A stretch of DNA of 64,000 nt from contig OY997596.1 in the NCBI GenBank assembly GCA_963921825.1, forward strand, positions 11,909,001 through 11,973,000, read 5' to 3'. The notes beneath the pieces are model-generated. The model was given only the letters and a program-made list of their open reading frames with translations. It made no database searches and had not been told where the DNA came from. Below are positions 1 through 12,610 of the stretch, one piece after another (position 1 is the stretch's first letter; each line of letters starts with the position of its first letter). Source of the stretch: Erodium maritimum. Lineage: Eukaryota > Streptophyta > Magnoliopsida > Geraniales > Geraniaceae. Made by a program: the position numbers and the translations under genes.

Positions 1-1380
1 TTCCATTTGATCTACAACAGATAAAATTCAATCAGTGAACTTAATAAATTTTATGAAGATCAAGCTTAAACACTAAAACTCGATTCTATACCTTTAGAAT
101 CTAAAACCAAGATCCTTGATTCACTCGATTAAGCTGAACTAATGCTCACCACTTAATCGAGCTATGTAGGTAGGACTCCATCCAATCACATCCAATGTGA
201 CTCTTGTCTAGGGTATGTACTTATGTACACGGCTTACCCTATCTGATACCCTAGCTCAAACCCCAGGCTGAGAATCGTAGTCGGGTCCACCAATTTTCAA
301 CTATGGCCCGTCACTATGTAGATGCTCTGCTAATGCGCACGACACCCACATATGTCGTCCAAACCTACTACCCCGCTTTCCCATGGATGCTCCGCTAATG
401 CGCATGACACCCATAGGACGGGAGGTAGTAAGGTGTTGATAATTGGGAGGTATCGGACATGACCCGTTTTTACTTGTCCGGTTGTGTTTAAAACTTTGGC
501 GCATCCTAGATGCGATGAGCACATCAACTACATTCCAAATGCAATGATGCCTCAAATTACATCCAATGTAATTATTCCTTTGAACCCGTCAACTACATCA
601 AATGCAATGACGGTTCTAAGGGCTCACATACAATGATCAAAAACCAATTTTATCTTTGCATGTGAGGTGATATGCTCGGTAGATAAAGTTAAGCATGCAA
701 TTCTAATCCAACACATAGAATTAATCATGCATAAACTAAACCAAGCATAAAGCGATAAATGTGCACATAACATCCCCCTAAACTAACTCCTACTAGCTTC
801 TTGAGCTCCACCAAATCCAAGTCGATGTCAACACCCGAAAAGCCACCAAATGACCTTTTCGCCCTTTCTTCGTTTTAAGTAAAAAATTACAATTTAATAC
901 ACGACTCGCATGTCGGGAATAAATAAATATTACAAACAAGTGGTTCGACGACCAGACCTTGAAAGAATAATTACACGCTAACTTTAACGGCTCGCAGGCC
1001 GTGAAAAGCGATAAATAATTAAATCGAGCTCGGGGCTATTATGTACACCATGCCAACATCACATCACACATCGTGTTATCAAACAAGCATGTTATCAAAC
1101 ATCATGTGATTTTTCCGGTTTTAATTAATACCCAAGTTCCGAAATTTTTTGATGCTCGGTTTATCGAAACCGTTCAAAAATGAAACTTTTGAACATTTGA
1201 TCTTCGAGTTCTTCATGACGGTTCCAAACTCATCATAACTAACAAAACGGTTTAGCCTTGGCATATCAACCATCCAATGGTCATGCTTGGCCTAGCTCCG
1301 TCCAACGGAGCCCCATTCGGTCCCGGTTTCGGCTCCCAGAGAGTCCCGCTCTCGAGACCCGAAAAATAATTAAAAAAAAG
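1..1380. other. Non-coding, probable decayed retroelement DNA
   Basis: I see no convincing gene. Short similar segments recur (for example around 320-350 and 385-415), and a TGTCAACACCCG motif near 828 resembles the ends of the Gypsy LTRs elsewhere in the window. I read this as internal or LTR-like retrotransposon DNA, but no boundary can be set. Confidence 0.35.
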
Positions 1381-1530
1381 GGTTATTTACGATAAGGTAC
1401 CCTAATGTTTCGTCCACGAACGATAAGGTACCCTAATGAATTTTTTGTCCGATAAGGTACCCTAATGATTCGTCCACGAACGATTTGGTTTAAAATTGGC
1501 ATATTCCGTTAAAAACTAACGGAATATTCC
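1381..1530. repeat. MITE-like terminal repeat fragment
   Basis: A GATAAGGTACCCTAATG unit occurs three times after GGGTTATTTAC, followed by a short inverted repeat around TTCCGTTAAAAACTAACGGAA. The style matches the termini of the 16.6-18.1 kb Mutator-type element. No partner terminus or TSD was found, so this is probably one surviving end. Confidence 0.35.
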
Positions 1531-1715
1531 TCCAAATCAGACATGTGCAGTTAATTGGAGTGTGAAATGACGCTTTCAAATAATTTTAAAATATTCATTT
1601 TACATGCATTAAATCCATAAAAAAGAATTCAAAACATGCTATCAAACAATTGGGCAAATTAACATGTCAAAACCGAAACTTTCAACACCGTCTTGTGAAT
1701 CCCGAAGGTAGCACG

Positions 1716-3350
1716 GCTCTAATACCACTATTGGGTCTCGAGTAGGGTTGAAGATGAAACAACTTGCAGCGGGAAATCAATGAAAACCAAGAGACGATTA
1801 AAACCATGAAAATACTAACAAAGAATGGATTCACAGGAGAAAAATTCAGCACTATTTCTGACCAAAATAAGAACACCGGGTAACGAATGATTGGCTTGAG
1901 TCTCCAAGACTCCTACGTATCCACATGGGAATCAAAGCCATGTAGTTCTTCTCTTGGCCGAAATTGTGGGGAAGAGGGAGAGAAACTGTGTTTCCTATTC
2001 TTGTCTTGTGTTTGTTATGTTGAAAAAAGATGAGTTAAACATAACAAACCTCATACTTGTCCAACTAAAGGCATGGGACAAGCATGGTGCAAATAGGACA
2101 AAGTATGGCTAGACAAGATGGGGTTAGGTGGTGAATCACTAACACCTTAATCCTTGTCATGCTTACTTAGTACTAATTAATCAAGACTTGATTAATTAGT
2201 TCCATGGGCCTTGGTTGCATGAGCCTTTCATGGGCCTCTTGGAACATGGCCCGTGGCCATTTCCACCGAGGTCCCGTGATTCGCTCATCGCCTCCAAGCC
2301 TTCCATACCGGAAATGTCCAACATTATCCGACGCGATCAATCCCAAGACTCCAAGCCTTGTCTCGATCCGTAAAGTCCTATTGACTTACGGGCACATAAC
2401 CCAAAACCCAGTTTTGGTCATGTCCCGAGACAACTCCCTTTTGGCCATTTTCCATAAATGTGTCAATGAGTTTCACCCTCCGGTGTGACCCTTAGGTTTA
2501 TGCATGTCAATAGATCAACGCAAAATCTCATTTTACTTGATCATATTTAAGTGGCAACTAACGAGACTTTAGTATTGCCTAACATTGCATAACGAATCGA
2601 CCCTATCGATTCTAACCTTTCCGTCGTCCCTATCATTATCCTTTTATCTCCGATATCCTGATTGAGATAAGACATAGAGCCGCCATCCTTATTATTCTCA
2701 ATCATTATTCCTTGATATGTGAGATGACTGAATATATGATACCTAGTATCATGTGCATGGCCATGCTATTCTTTCAGTCACTCTCGATAAACCGGCCGAG
2801 AACCTATATCTTTCTCATATCGTAGTATGAGGGATAAATCCCTTAACCGTCTTTCGTGTCACTCATGCAGTCCGTCCCCAAGCCAATCCTGGCCGTTATG
2901 GAAGCCCTGTTACGGACAACATTAGGCTCAGGTCAAACTCAGTTGTTTACTGCATAACGATCATAAAGACTCATTGGTCTAAGGATACATGACAAGCTAC
3001 GACAATGAATATGTTCATGACTTGATCTATGGCACATATTCATGTCGGGTTGTCCAATATCATGTCCCACATGTTATATATGATCAGAGTCCGGAATCCA
3101 ATTCCAATGACTAAAAGAACGTAAGCCATAAGTAACCATCTTTCATACCAGTCACTTCTAGTGAAGCTTTGTTGACTAGGGACCCATCGAGTGTGATCCA
3201 TCTCGATCTATGGTTCTATTCGCATGTTGGACATAGATCATAACACACATCGATATATTACTCCTACACGTAAGTAATATAAAGCCGCTTTACTTTTATT
3301 GGTAACGATGATATATAAATTTGGACATTTAGGATTGAACTATGAGCACC
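1716..3350 (-). mobile_element. Minus-strand LTR with adjacent primer-binding site
   Basis: On the minus strand, positions 1727-1716 read TGGTATTAGAGC. This is one base from the TGGTATCAGAGC primer-binding site (initiator Met tRNA) common in plant LTR retrotransposons. An LTR end should therefore lie just beside it, starting at about 1732 (TGGGTCTCGAG) and running rightwards. The next 1.6 kb is non-coding. The outer boundary near 3350 is a guess because I found no matching second LTR or TSD. Copia versus Gypsy is undecided. Confidence 0.45.
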
Positions 3351-3449
3351 AAAACTAAAACGATTTCTCACTCGATAGCTTGAAAAAAGGAAAGGAGTGA
3401 ACTTTAGGATGATGAGATGATTTGAGGACCCACATAAAGTATAAACTAA

Positions 3450-4345
3450 TTTTTTAGGGTTAAATACATTATGGTAAATTATGTTCGGTCCACGGACCTT
3501 TTGGTACCCTTATGTTAGTTTAATATATTTTGGTACCCTTATGTTCGGTCCATAGACGTTTTAAGCCTTTGGGGTTAAAAAACTAATAGAGTTATGTAAA
3601 ATGACTATTTTTCCCTTTTGCATTTAAAATTAAGTATCCTTATTAGTTAAAAGAGCATTTTACCCCTCTTTATCATTAATTCCTTAATAATTCAATATTA
3701 CTTTAATTAATTCATAATAACACCATTAATTTTTTAAATAATTTATAATTAAAATTTTCTATAAATCTTGATAATATTTATTTTAAAAATTGATAATTAA
3801 TTTTATTCATAATTATTCTTTTATTTTCATAAATATTTTATATATATGATAATTTTCATTTATTAGATAATTTTAATATATATAATTTTTTATCTTTTTT
3901 AAAAAAATTTCTATAATTTAAAAACATGTTTTCTTTATTTTTTTAATTCCTTTTTCTAAATCCAGAAACCAAATGTCGATCATGTTTGATCATAGGCCAA
4001 ATCCCATATGTTTTTGTGTTCATTCAAGCAGCCAATTCTCGATCTTTATTGTCCATCAACCAAATCTCGATATTGTTTGTCCACAAATCCCAATAAATAA
4101 CCCCAATTCCATAAATATTTATCAATAAATTCACAAATCCTAACAACCAACCCCCAATTCTAAACATAAACGTCCAAAAATCAACCCTAGAAATCGATTT
4201 CAAACTCAAAATTAACCCCTACCAAACATCGATTTCAAAATCAAAATAGGTATCCAAAAACCAAAATCAAAATTCGGGTAGACTAAAAAACCGATTTGAA
4301 CGCTCGATGGTGGAAACGAGGGGACAATCCCCAAAAATTGAAATC
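3450..4345. other. TIR-like repeat then AT-rich spacer
   Basis: From 3457 there are two copies of a 'ggtacccttatgtt' unit next to GGGTTAAA, another MITE-like terminus without a visible partner. From about 3640 to 4040 the DNA is strongly AT-rich with no feature I can support. Confidence 0.3.
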
Positions 4346-4350
4346 GCAAC

Positions 4351-4510
4351 CACGATCCCCGGATATACATGATGCGCTGGCTCTGACATACGGGGAATCG
4401 CGAGCTCCATGGATGAAGAGTCCTTGTCGGAGCCACGATCCCCGGATCTACATATTGTGCTGACACTGGCATACGGAGAATCGCGAGCTCCATGGATGAA
4501 GAGCCCTCGC
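4351..4510. repeat. 83-bp tandem duplication
   Basis: Two imperfect copies of a unit with an 83-bp period, starting CACGATCCCCGGAT at 4351 and 4434, both ending in CGCGAGCTCCATGGATGAAG. It lies just outside the CACTA-like region and has no coding role I can support. Confidence 0.6.
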
Positions 4511-5338
4511 CGGAGGTTGAGACTTGCTAGTCAGTATCGGTGTGGAAATCGACGACGGAGAAGGCGAGATTTATTCCTCCAAGCTCTGAATCACGAAATC
4601 TAGATGGAGAAAAGTCGGGTCGGGGTACGAATCTTCGCATGAGCCACAACAGAATTGCTGCAACTCGCTTCTTTTCTGATCCACAATAGAAGAAGCTCGG
4701 CGCCGCCGCCCCAACAGAGTTTTTCATTGACGACAGGTTTTTTTCATCGGTAATGAAATTTCAACACCGACGTCTTCAAACCATTGGTATAGAGTTTCAA
4801 CACCAAAATCATTAAATAGTCGCTAATTAATTTCAATATCGACTGTTTGTAGACATCGGTGTTGATATTCAAAACTAACAGTTTGAAGATGTCACCGTTG
4901 AATATTGAGTTGGGATTCAATATTGATGTCTTCAAACTATTGGTATTGAACTCCAACACTGACGGTTTATAGATGTTTGTGTTGAAAAATTACTTGGGAT
5001 TCATTACCAACAATTTTAGATTCCCTCAGCCAAGATTAGTTCATAATCGAAAAAAAATATTTATAAATTGTGCACTCAAACATGCATTACGTATAAAATA
5101 AGCTCTCACAGTAGTCTAAGCACGCGATCTAAATAATCTCGTAGTTATAAATTTTTAATAAGCTCTCAGATGCAAGCCGTTTGGTTTGGACTTATAGTTC
5201 TTATTTTTTGGGATTTGGACCTTTAGCTTATTTTTAGAATTGTTCTGTAATCGTTGATGGATCTTTTGACCTGACCTTTCTTGGACTTGGCCTCTTTTTG
5301 ATAAATCTTTTGAGCTGATAAAATAAATAAATAATTTT

Positions 5339-5893
5339 TTAAGAAAAATAGACATTCAAAAGTAGTTTTAAAAATTCAAGGGAACAACGAATTAACAAGC
5401 AAGTCCAAAAAGAACTAACGGCTATATGGATGACTTGTTGCGTGCACTGCATGAATGTCGTTACTATGGCGAGTTGGGCCACCATTTCCTCTCGTTGCTT
5501 CCTCTCAATGGCCAGTTTGGCCGTCAACGCCTCCCTCTCCAGAGATAGCATAACCTTCATCATAGCCTTCATTTCCTACCTCTCTTGAGCGAGCATAGAC
5601 TCTTGTTCCGCGATAACACTGGCGAGCTCATCCACCCTTTCATTAAAATCAAATGACGCGTTGGAGCAAGCAACTTATCTGGCCGTAAGGACCTTGATCT
5701 TACTCCCGACTCCCACATGGACTCGTCCTTTATGGTCGCCGAGCGTTGCATCAATCGCTTGAATGTCTTGAGTGTCAAGCTTTATGACCATCGATGGGAA
5801 GGACAAGTCATGGAACACAACCTCTTGTGTGGCAACTCGGGTTGACATAGCTCGTCCCGTAAATTTTTCAACCTGATGACCTGGGATAGACAA
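5339..5893 (-). pseudogene. Ptta/En/Spm transposase C-terminal fragment
   Basis: Minus-strand fragments in two reading frames read in order as a region around 'GDHKGRVHVGVGS', then an acidic stretch ending 'DELASVIAEQESMLAQE', then a Lys/Glu-rich predicted coiled coil ('AKLAIERKQREEMVAQL'). A glycine-rich motif followed by a coiled coil is typical of the C-terminus of the plant En/Spm accessory protein. Stop codons and a frame change break it and no N-terminus is visible, so it is a pseudogene. The assignment is from family knowledge, without a search. Confidence 0.5.
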
Positions 5894-6366
5894 GAATTAA
5901 GGTAAATTTTAACAAACAAAAAAACATTAATTAATCTAATATATTAACAAGTTAAAAGCAACAAGGGTATAAATTGTACCTCGCGTTCACGATTCGACGA
6001 GTGTAGATCATTAGGCCGGAAAAACTTTATTATAGAGTCGAATAGTGAAATGAGAGATTCGGGCATCTTGCGGGCTTTTATATCGTTGGATGGCGTCCAA
6101 CGACTTACTTTCTAGCGCGGTGTTTGAGGGTGTTGTGGGACCGAGACGCCTTAGCTTTTAACGCCTCGGCATACCATATGCAAACATATTTAAATGCATT
6201 AGTAACATAAATGAACCAAATTATTTTATATGTTATAATGAAATGGGAACGGGTGCATTATGATCTTCTGAATTTCAGTGGGTGACAAGTCGACCTCTTA
6301 TTAATATATAGAAAATTATATGCATATAACTCGTTTTCATCTGTTGATATTTCTAAAAAAGATAGC

Positions 6367-6567
6367 TTGGGTGCCTGGAGTTTTAGCAAGAAAGTTGGAA
6401 AAAAGGTAGTTGACCTTTTTTCTTTGGCCCTCGAACGTGGAGTCCCGCAGGATGAGACCGTCGAGACTAGTGAGGACGAGGATTACCCTGATCCGATTAT
6501 AGGTGGAGCTCTAATTCCGGTTCCGGTTTCTAACCGGTTCCTCTGTTTGAACTCGAGTAGGAAGTAA
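6367..6567 (+). other. Short unassigned ORF
   Basis: A 66-codon ORF with an acidic stretch (ETSEDEDYPDP). It is followed by a T-rich region and an A-rich end near 6710, which looks like the 3' end of a transcript or retroposon. It lies inside the CACTA-like block. I do not recognise it. Confidence 0.2.
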
Positions 6568-7309
6568 ATTTATTTTCTTTCCTGCTTGGGTGTGTTTTGT
6601 TGCTCTTTGTAGCTGTTTTGGTCTAGGGAAATGGTCCTTTTTGAGGATCGTCTTCTGGCATTGTTTTACTATCTTGTAGAATGATTGCTTAATAATTTTT
6701 TACCTTATAAAAAAAATCATCTACCACTTCTCAATTTTTTTTTTACTCAAATCTAACAAAATAATCAACAAAGACCTAGGAAATGCACTATTTACAGCTT
6801 CAAGGAGTGTAATCCCTCAACACCAACATCTAAATCGATAGAGTGTCAAACAAAATGTGTAGAAAATTGTGATGTAGGAGAGAAGAAGTCTTAGGGTGTT
6901 ATTAGGGCTTGAAAACACGTGTGGTTTGTCTTCATGAATATGGGAAAACTAGGTCGATGAATTCATGAACAACCATAATGAATATTTCAATATCAACGTT
7001 TAGACACTACCTTAGTAACAATATTGATGATTTAGACAGTCATTGTTAATGAAAGTTTCATTAGCGAATATTTTTTAACCCGTCGGTGATGAAATCTTCA
7101 TTACTGTTCATAGAATCAGTCAGGTAATGAAAGAATTTAATATCGACGATCAATTTATACCATCAACCAAAAGACTTTATGGTATAGTCTATTTTATACC
7201 ATCAACCAATTAGCGAATATGTCCACCACTGAAGTTGTTATATCAAAACTATGTAAAAATTATTGAAAAATTATGCTTAATTGACTTAAATGGGAAGTGC
7301 AAAGTTTTT

Positions 7310-9370
7310 TGGGCGAAAGGTACTATTTTATTAATATTAAAAAAATAGTCAGTACAGAGATTGGGTCCTCGAGAGTTTCCTTTCAACAAACTCTATGACA
7401 GAGTGTCATTTCCATAGACGGCTTTTAAAAGACAAGACATAAATTAAAATTTGATACTATCGAGACCTGCTCAAGATGGTGCCTAAACGTTGTTTGATAA
7501 TATGCAAGTGGGGGGAATCTTTTTGTCGTGAGGAGAGCGATTGAACTTGATGATCTCAATAGTACCAAGAGGAGGATAGGCTTTCACCAAGGACCTCTCT
7601 CAATCCTGGTCCCTAAAGCATGTTATCTACCATTCCTTCTAGTGAGGCTGCTTGCCAACACTAGCCTGATCTTCTCGGGGTTCTCCAGTCGACCCCCTCT
7701 TTGTACCCAGTGCCCTAGATGGGGCAGCCCATGAAGTGTCGGTTGATGTCCCCATCGAACATTGGCCCTCCTCCCGAGAGGCCCACATATTCTCCCCAAT
7801 CCCTTCCACTCTAGCTCCCGAGTTAGGTATAGTGTTCGGGGTTACTACCGTGCCTCTTCCTCGAGGTGAGGGGTCCTTATGTGCATTTTTGAGGTCAAAG
7901 GAATGGAATCCAGTGGAGGAACCAGGGTCGGTGCTTCAGTCCCCTAGTCAATAGCAAAGTTCGGCCCTAGGGTGTTCGGTTTGTACTCTAAGAGATATTT
8001 ATCAAACCGGGGTACCCACGGCATCTCTCGGGCACAATCTCGGACCACATGAACTCTTCGACCATAGTTGTAACAAAATGTGGGGATATTTTTGTATGTC
8101 AAGGTAACCGTAATTGGCTTCAAGAATTCTTGAAACCGCAGGAGCAGTGAACGATCAAGGGTCGTCTAGAATCTCACCCTTACCGCACCTCCCTAGCATA
8201 AGATCCATGAATCGCATGAAACATCCACACATTATTCGACTACAGCTCCAATGGTTTTTCCAGTTGATTGGGTTCGAACTAATGAGGGCAGACCCTTAGC
8301 ATGGATCCATAGTTGGAGACGATCCCGGATGGGGAGATTCCTCGCTATTAGATCAATTTCCCCGAGCAGCAGTGGGTAGCCATCGAAACACCATGGTTCA
8401 TTCTTACAAACCCAAACCCGGGCCTCCTATGACTCGAAGTAGAATGCATATGTACCCTGTTTGAGATCCTTAATCACCAGCCCTATTGTCGATAGTCCAC
8501 ATTCCCTAGTAATGACCTGTAGCATGAAGTCCTTCCTCGGGGGTCGCGGTGAGAGGAGTTTCCCGACCATTCCAAATCTTTTGCAGACAATAATTATGAG
8601 GTCTATTGGGGTGAATGGGACCATAATCTCGGTATCATCCTCCTCCATGAGGGAGCACGCCGAGATCCCATCCTAAAGCGTGGACATGGTGGATTGCACT
8701 ACAAATAGGGGATGTAGATCGAATGGAACCGGAGGAAGGTTTATTGGAAGCACCACTAGAACGGTCAGTGTCGGTATCACAACTGGAGAGGACGACCACG
8801 CTGGAGGCGGCGGTAGAACTACTGGGAGCATGATCGGACCCTCCATCCTCATCGAAACAGGACTATACTAAGGGTGATGGTCGATCGATGGCAGCGCCAT
8901 TGACGAAGAGGTTAGGGTTAAAGCCCTAAAGGGGAGACCCTTCTTGGGTTTAGCCGTGAAGGACATCGACAAGGTGCGATCCAGAGAGAAAGGGACCAAA
9001 GATGATTTCGTCGGGGAAGACATCTCCATAGACACGAGCGGCACCGATGGAGAAGAATATGAAACTACCTTCGGGTTACTCTTTCTCCTCACCTGTTGTG
9101 GCCGAACATATTCTGACGGAGGCGTGGGGGCATGATGAGTCCAGTAAACGAGGAGATCGTTACTTCAGGGGATGGAGGTGCAATGGTGGTCATTGGTGGA
9201 TTGAGCAATGGCGTAATGACTAAGAAACTGGGAGACACCGTAGTAGCTAGGATTAAGACTAGAGAGCGTCTAGAGAAAAAAACGCACGATTTCATGGAGA
9301 GAGAACTTCTAAATACTGTGATAATATAGGAAAAAAGGAGAATAATAGTTTGGTACACAGATTACTTGTC
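7310..9370 (-). mobile_element. Degenerate LINE, ORF1 region
   Basis: Read on the minus strand, the segment starts near 9370 with a pyrimidine-rich leader, carries a broken ORF1, and ends near 7310 in an A-rich tail (T-rich on the plus strand). The order matches other ORF1-only LINE derivatives in this window. I found no reverse transcriptase and no clear TSD. Confidence 0.5.
8030..9358 (-). pseudogene. LINE ORF1 (DUF4283/zinc-knuckle) pseudogene
   Basis: Minus-strand fragments in several frames: a Ser/Pro-rich N-terminus (9358-8868), a segment containing 'GMVGKLLSPRPPRKDFMLQV' (8648-8427) resembling the DUF4283 core of plant LINE ORF1, and a relic of a CCHC knuckle near 8085-8030 where 'CYN-Y-GRRVHVVRDC' keeps one Cys, the His and the last Cys. 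Several stops and frameshifts interrupt it. An ORF1 product would coat LINE RNA; this copy cannot encode one. Confidence 0.45.
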
Positions 9371-9387
9371 TATAAACTATGTTGACA

Positions 9388-10930
9388 AGGATTATAATTT
9401 CAGATTGTAGCTTAGAATGGGTTCTCTGCGTCTAAACCGTAGAACGGCGTCCGGGGTCTTGGTCAGGGTCATGCCATGGTTGCTGCTATTATGGTGGTTC
9501 ATCACCATACCATGTCATGGTATGGACAAACGCAGCCCTTCCTTTCGATTCTCGTTTAGATAGAACAACTAGGGTTTTGTGATTTCATGGAGGCGGCGGC
9601 AAGGATCGGTACCAGTGACTCCGACATCATCCATGTTCCGAGCAGCATTGAAACGGGAACACGGACGGTAACCCTCTTCCCTCCGATGTCCCCGGCCTCG
9701 CAGTCTCGAGCATCCTCTTGGTCCCCTGGCTCTCGGACACCGAGGGATGGTGATATGCAATACTGGAGCGGTGTGGTACATCGTACTCCTGTGGTGGGAC
9801 TATGCCCTCGGCATCATATGGGGGAGAAGACGACAGTTTCATTACGGATGGGGTAACCGGTCCAACGCTTTCGGTGGGGGAGAGCCATGACGGACGATAC
9901 GGGGTTAGAGGATCGGGACATCGTCCTTTTTTTCATAGTTGGGGGTCGGCTCCTATGGTGGCGGTCTCCTCGGACACCGGAACAGTAAGACATGACGAGC
10001 TTGGACAGCCGGCGACGTGGAGGCGGCTACTTGGGACAGAACCCCTTAGGGTTTCGATGGAAGTGCTATGGGAATTGGGCCCATAGAACGGACCTATGTG
10101 GAGTGGGCCTTATGGGGCTGCGGGTCAGGCTAGAGGAGGTAAGCTGCGGACTAGTGATGGGCCAAGGGTCTGGGCCGGGCCGAGACAAGGACAACCGGGT
10201 CGGGCTAGATCGGGTCAAGGCAATCGGGTTGTGGTTGAACCGGGTCGGAGGGGTGGGCCATCTTTGTTCCACAGCCGGCCCCGAACAATCGACATTCCTG
10301 ACGGGGCATCATTTGTAGCGGCAGGGGGCTCAATGCACCCTCGCATCGCGAAATGAGTCCGAAGGGGGCTAGAGGGGGTCGGCCGGTTATACCGCCCCTC
10401 TGGACGTAAGGTGACATCGATTCCACCAAGTACCGGCGCGACATCCATCAATCAGATCGGGAACCAGCAACTTTACGTTTTTAAAGGCCCTCATTATCAT
10501 CAGAGGGGGATGACGTCTACTGATTCCTTGGGAGGATGCAAAGTCCAATTGATCCATTTCAGTCCCTGGTTACAGGGCTGCCCGTGGCATCACTCTTGGG
10601 CTTCAGTATTCTAATGGAGCACAACTCAGAGTCGATTTGTGGCTAATCGAATTATAGGGTTTACTCGGCCCTACTCCATAGTCTTCAGCCGCTGTACCAG
10701 TTGCTTCGGCGGCTATCGAAGCATTTTCCTGTCGACATCCTTGAAACACTTCGATGTAAGAGTAATTTTCATTATAGTAGTTGTCCCACGATGTGTGGAT
10801 CTGTTACTTTGTTTTCGTATAATATTTTCAATTGTTAATTGTCTCTCTTGAGTGATCCGTTTTGAGATTATACCTCTGTAGAGTTCCTCATATTATTAAT
10901 ATATTACTCTCGTTACCCGCTCACAAAAAA
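9388..10930 (+). mobile_element. Non-autonomous LINE-like retroposon with 14-bp TSD
   Basis: AAACTATGTTGACA occurs at 9374-9387 and again, unchanged, at 10931-10944. The second copy directly follows an A-rich tail after 'cgttacccgctcac'. That is the signature of target-primed reverse transcription. The 1.54-kb interior opens with an ATGGAGGCGGC start (9587), continues with a scrambled Ser/Arg/Gly-rich ORF1-like region, and ends with a 3' region from about 10320 shared with the elements at 25.7-27.3 kb and 32.9-34.2 kb. No reverse transcriptase is present. Confidence 0.75.
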
Positions 10931-10944
10931 AAACTATGTTGACA

Positions 10945-11545
10945 CAAACCACATGCATAAGCTACTTTTTATTTGAAAATGACAAACCTAAACTATGAAG
11001 GGTTAATCCCATCAATAAGTTTTATCCTTCTCAGCTACACAATATGTCACTGATTCATATATTATCAGTGGTAAAGCTGCACATATGATTGAGGGTAATA
11101 AAAATTAGACATATTTTCAAGAACGAAAATGATAGTCATTACTAAATGATTAAGATTTATCATGACTTCATTTTTTGAAATCTAGATTCATGTTGCCTTA
11201 AACTATAACCATCACATAATAAGCTCTAGCGTTTGAAGAATTATTAACCTGTATAGTGTGTAAGTCAATGGTAATGTTAATCTGACTTAGAAAATCCTAA
11301 AATGTAAAATATCTTGAATAACTAACTCGAATAACAAAAAACAATTTACTTGGTCCGACGACAGAAGGCTAGGATGCAAGACGGCGTGACAGAGACTCGG
11401 CGGAGAAAGAAGAGGATGGGATGGTCGGCAACAACTAAGGTTTGAGTAGAAGAAGAAGAAGGGATGGTCAGCAGCGGCTTGGACACGGACGGACATGTAG
11501 TGATAAAAAAAGGAAGAAGAGAAGAATAAGAAAAAAAGTCGTGAG
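10945..11545. other. No gene seen
   Basis: AT-rich spacer between the retroposon and the Copia element. A minus-strand ORF at 11287-11496 is pyrimidine-biased and unconvincing. Confidence 0.5.
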
Positions 11546-11581
11546 TGTTAGATAAGTATCATCTCTAAATACAAAATACAA
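11546..11581 (+). repeat. Copia 5' LTR remnant, internally inverted
   Basis: After TGTTAGATAAG, the sequence to 11580 is the reverse complement of 15423-15453 in the 3' LTR. The rest of the LTR, including the CCAACA end, is missing. Confidence 0.75.
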
Positions 11582-11731
11582 CCATCCAGCTTCGCGTCTA
11601 CAGTCACGTCTGCATCCCAATATCGCAAATCGCGTCCTGCAAATCGCGCATCCTCCTCTGCTGTTATTTCAACTCCGGTCTCCAACTCCGGTCTGTGATT
11701 CCGACTCCTTCTGCTCCTTCAAGTCGCTCTG

Positions 11732-11807
11732 ATCGAGCTCCTACAAGTCGCGTCTGATCGAGCTCCTGCAAATCGCGTTTGATCGAGCTCCTGCAAATCG
11801 CGTCTGC
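11732..11807 (+). repeat. 25-bp tandem repeats in Copia leader
   Basis: Three units of about 25 bp beginning GATCGAGCTCCT and ending in a TCGCGT-type sequence, between the 5' LTR relic and the first ORF. Confidence 0.65.
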
Positions 11808-11875
11808 TGCGTGCGCGAATCAATTTACTGATCGCGACTCCGGCTGCTCCTGCCAATCGCGACTTCGTCTCCACT

Positions 11876-12610
11876 ATGGTGATGTCGACCAATTCTAGGC
11901 CTGCAAACTCGGGCTGGCAGCCTCAACAGCAAGGTTGGGCCTCTCCCTCACAGATCTGTCATCAGTTTCCAGCTACTCCTTGGACTAGTCAGCAGTCTGG
12001 GCTGACCGGGTCAGCCCCCATGCCTCCTTGCCTGTATCCTACAACAGCAAATCATTGGGCTCGTGGCCCAACGCCCCATCAAGGGCAGCACGAACAACAT
12101 CAAAGTGTTTTTGGTCATTCCTCTCAGCAAGGAGTTTTGGGCCAGCATCCTCAGGCCAAGTCGGTCTCTACAATTCCTATGGACATTGATCGAGCCATGC
12201 ACACGATGACTTTGCACCAGCCGGATCCCAACTGGTATATGGACTCAGGGGTTTCTTCCCATATGACTTCCAATTCAGGTTGTCTAAAACATTATTTTAA
12301 TTCAAGCTCTGCTCGTCAAGTTATTGTTGGTGATGGTACGCTTATCCCTATTACTAGTTCTGATCATGCTGCTTTATTACCTACTCACCTAAATTTATGC
12401 CTGAAAAATGTATTACATACCCCTCATATTATTAAGAACCTTGTTTCTGTCCGCCGTTTTGTCACAGATAATAATGCTACGGTAGAATTTGATCCTTATG
12501 GTTTTTCTGTGAAAGATTTTCGGACGGGCACCCCGGTTCTGAGATGCAATAGTCTAGTGATCTTTATCCAGTCTCATCGTCTGTGTCTTCTAATTCTCCT
12601 TTGGCTCTAA
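11876..12610 (+). pseudogene. Copia gag C-terminus and protease
   Basis: A 244-codon frame beginning with a Gln/Pro/Ser-rich stretch, typical of the linker after the gag zinc knuckle. It then has the aspartic protease active-site region 'NWYMDSGVSSHMTS' (residues about 119-132), where DSG is the catalytic triad sequence. The N-terminal gag core and CCHC knuckle are absent. The frame ends at 12610 and the rest of the polyprotein continues in another frame from 12583, so a frameshift separates protease from integrase. The product would have processed the Copia polyprotein. Confidence 0.75.

Larger units (their letters stand above)
4735..7210 (-). mobile_element. Decayed CACTA (En/Spm) transposon
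   Basis: The flanks at 4735-5000 and about 6945-7210 carry many short repeats built on 'gatgaaatt', 'caacacc' and 'catcggt', like the subterminal arrays of CACTA elements. The minus strand between them holds fragments resembling the C-terminus of plant Ptta/En/Spm transposase (5339-5893). I could not place CACTA termini or a 3-bp TSD, so the limits are approximate. Confidence 0.5.
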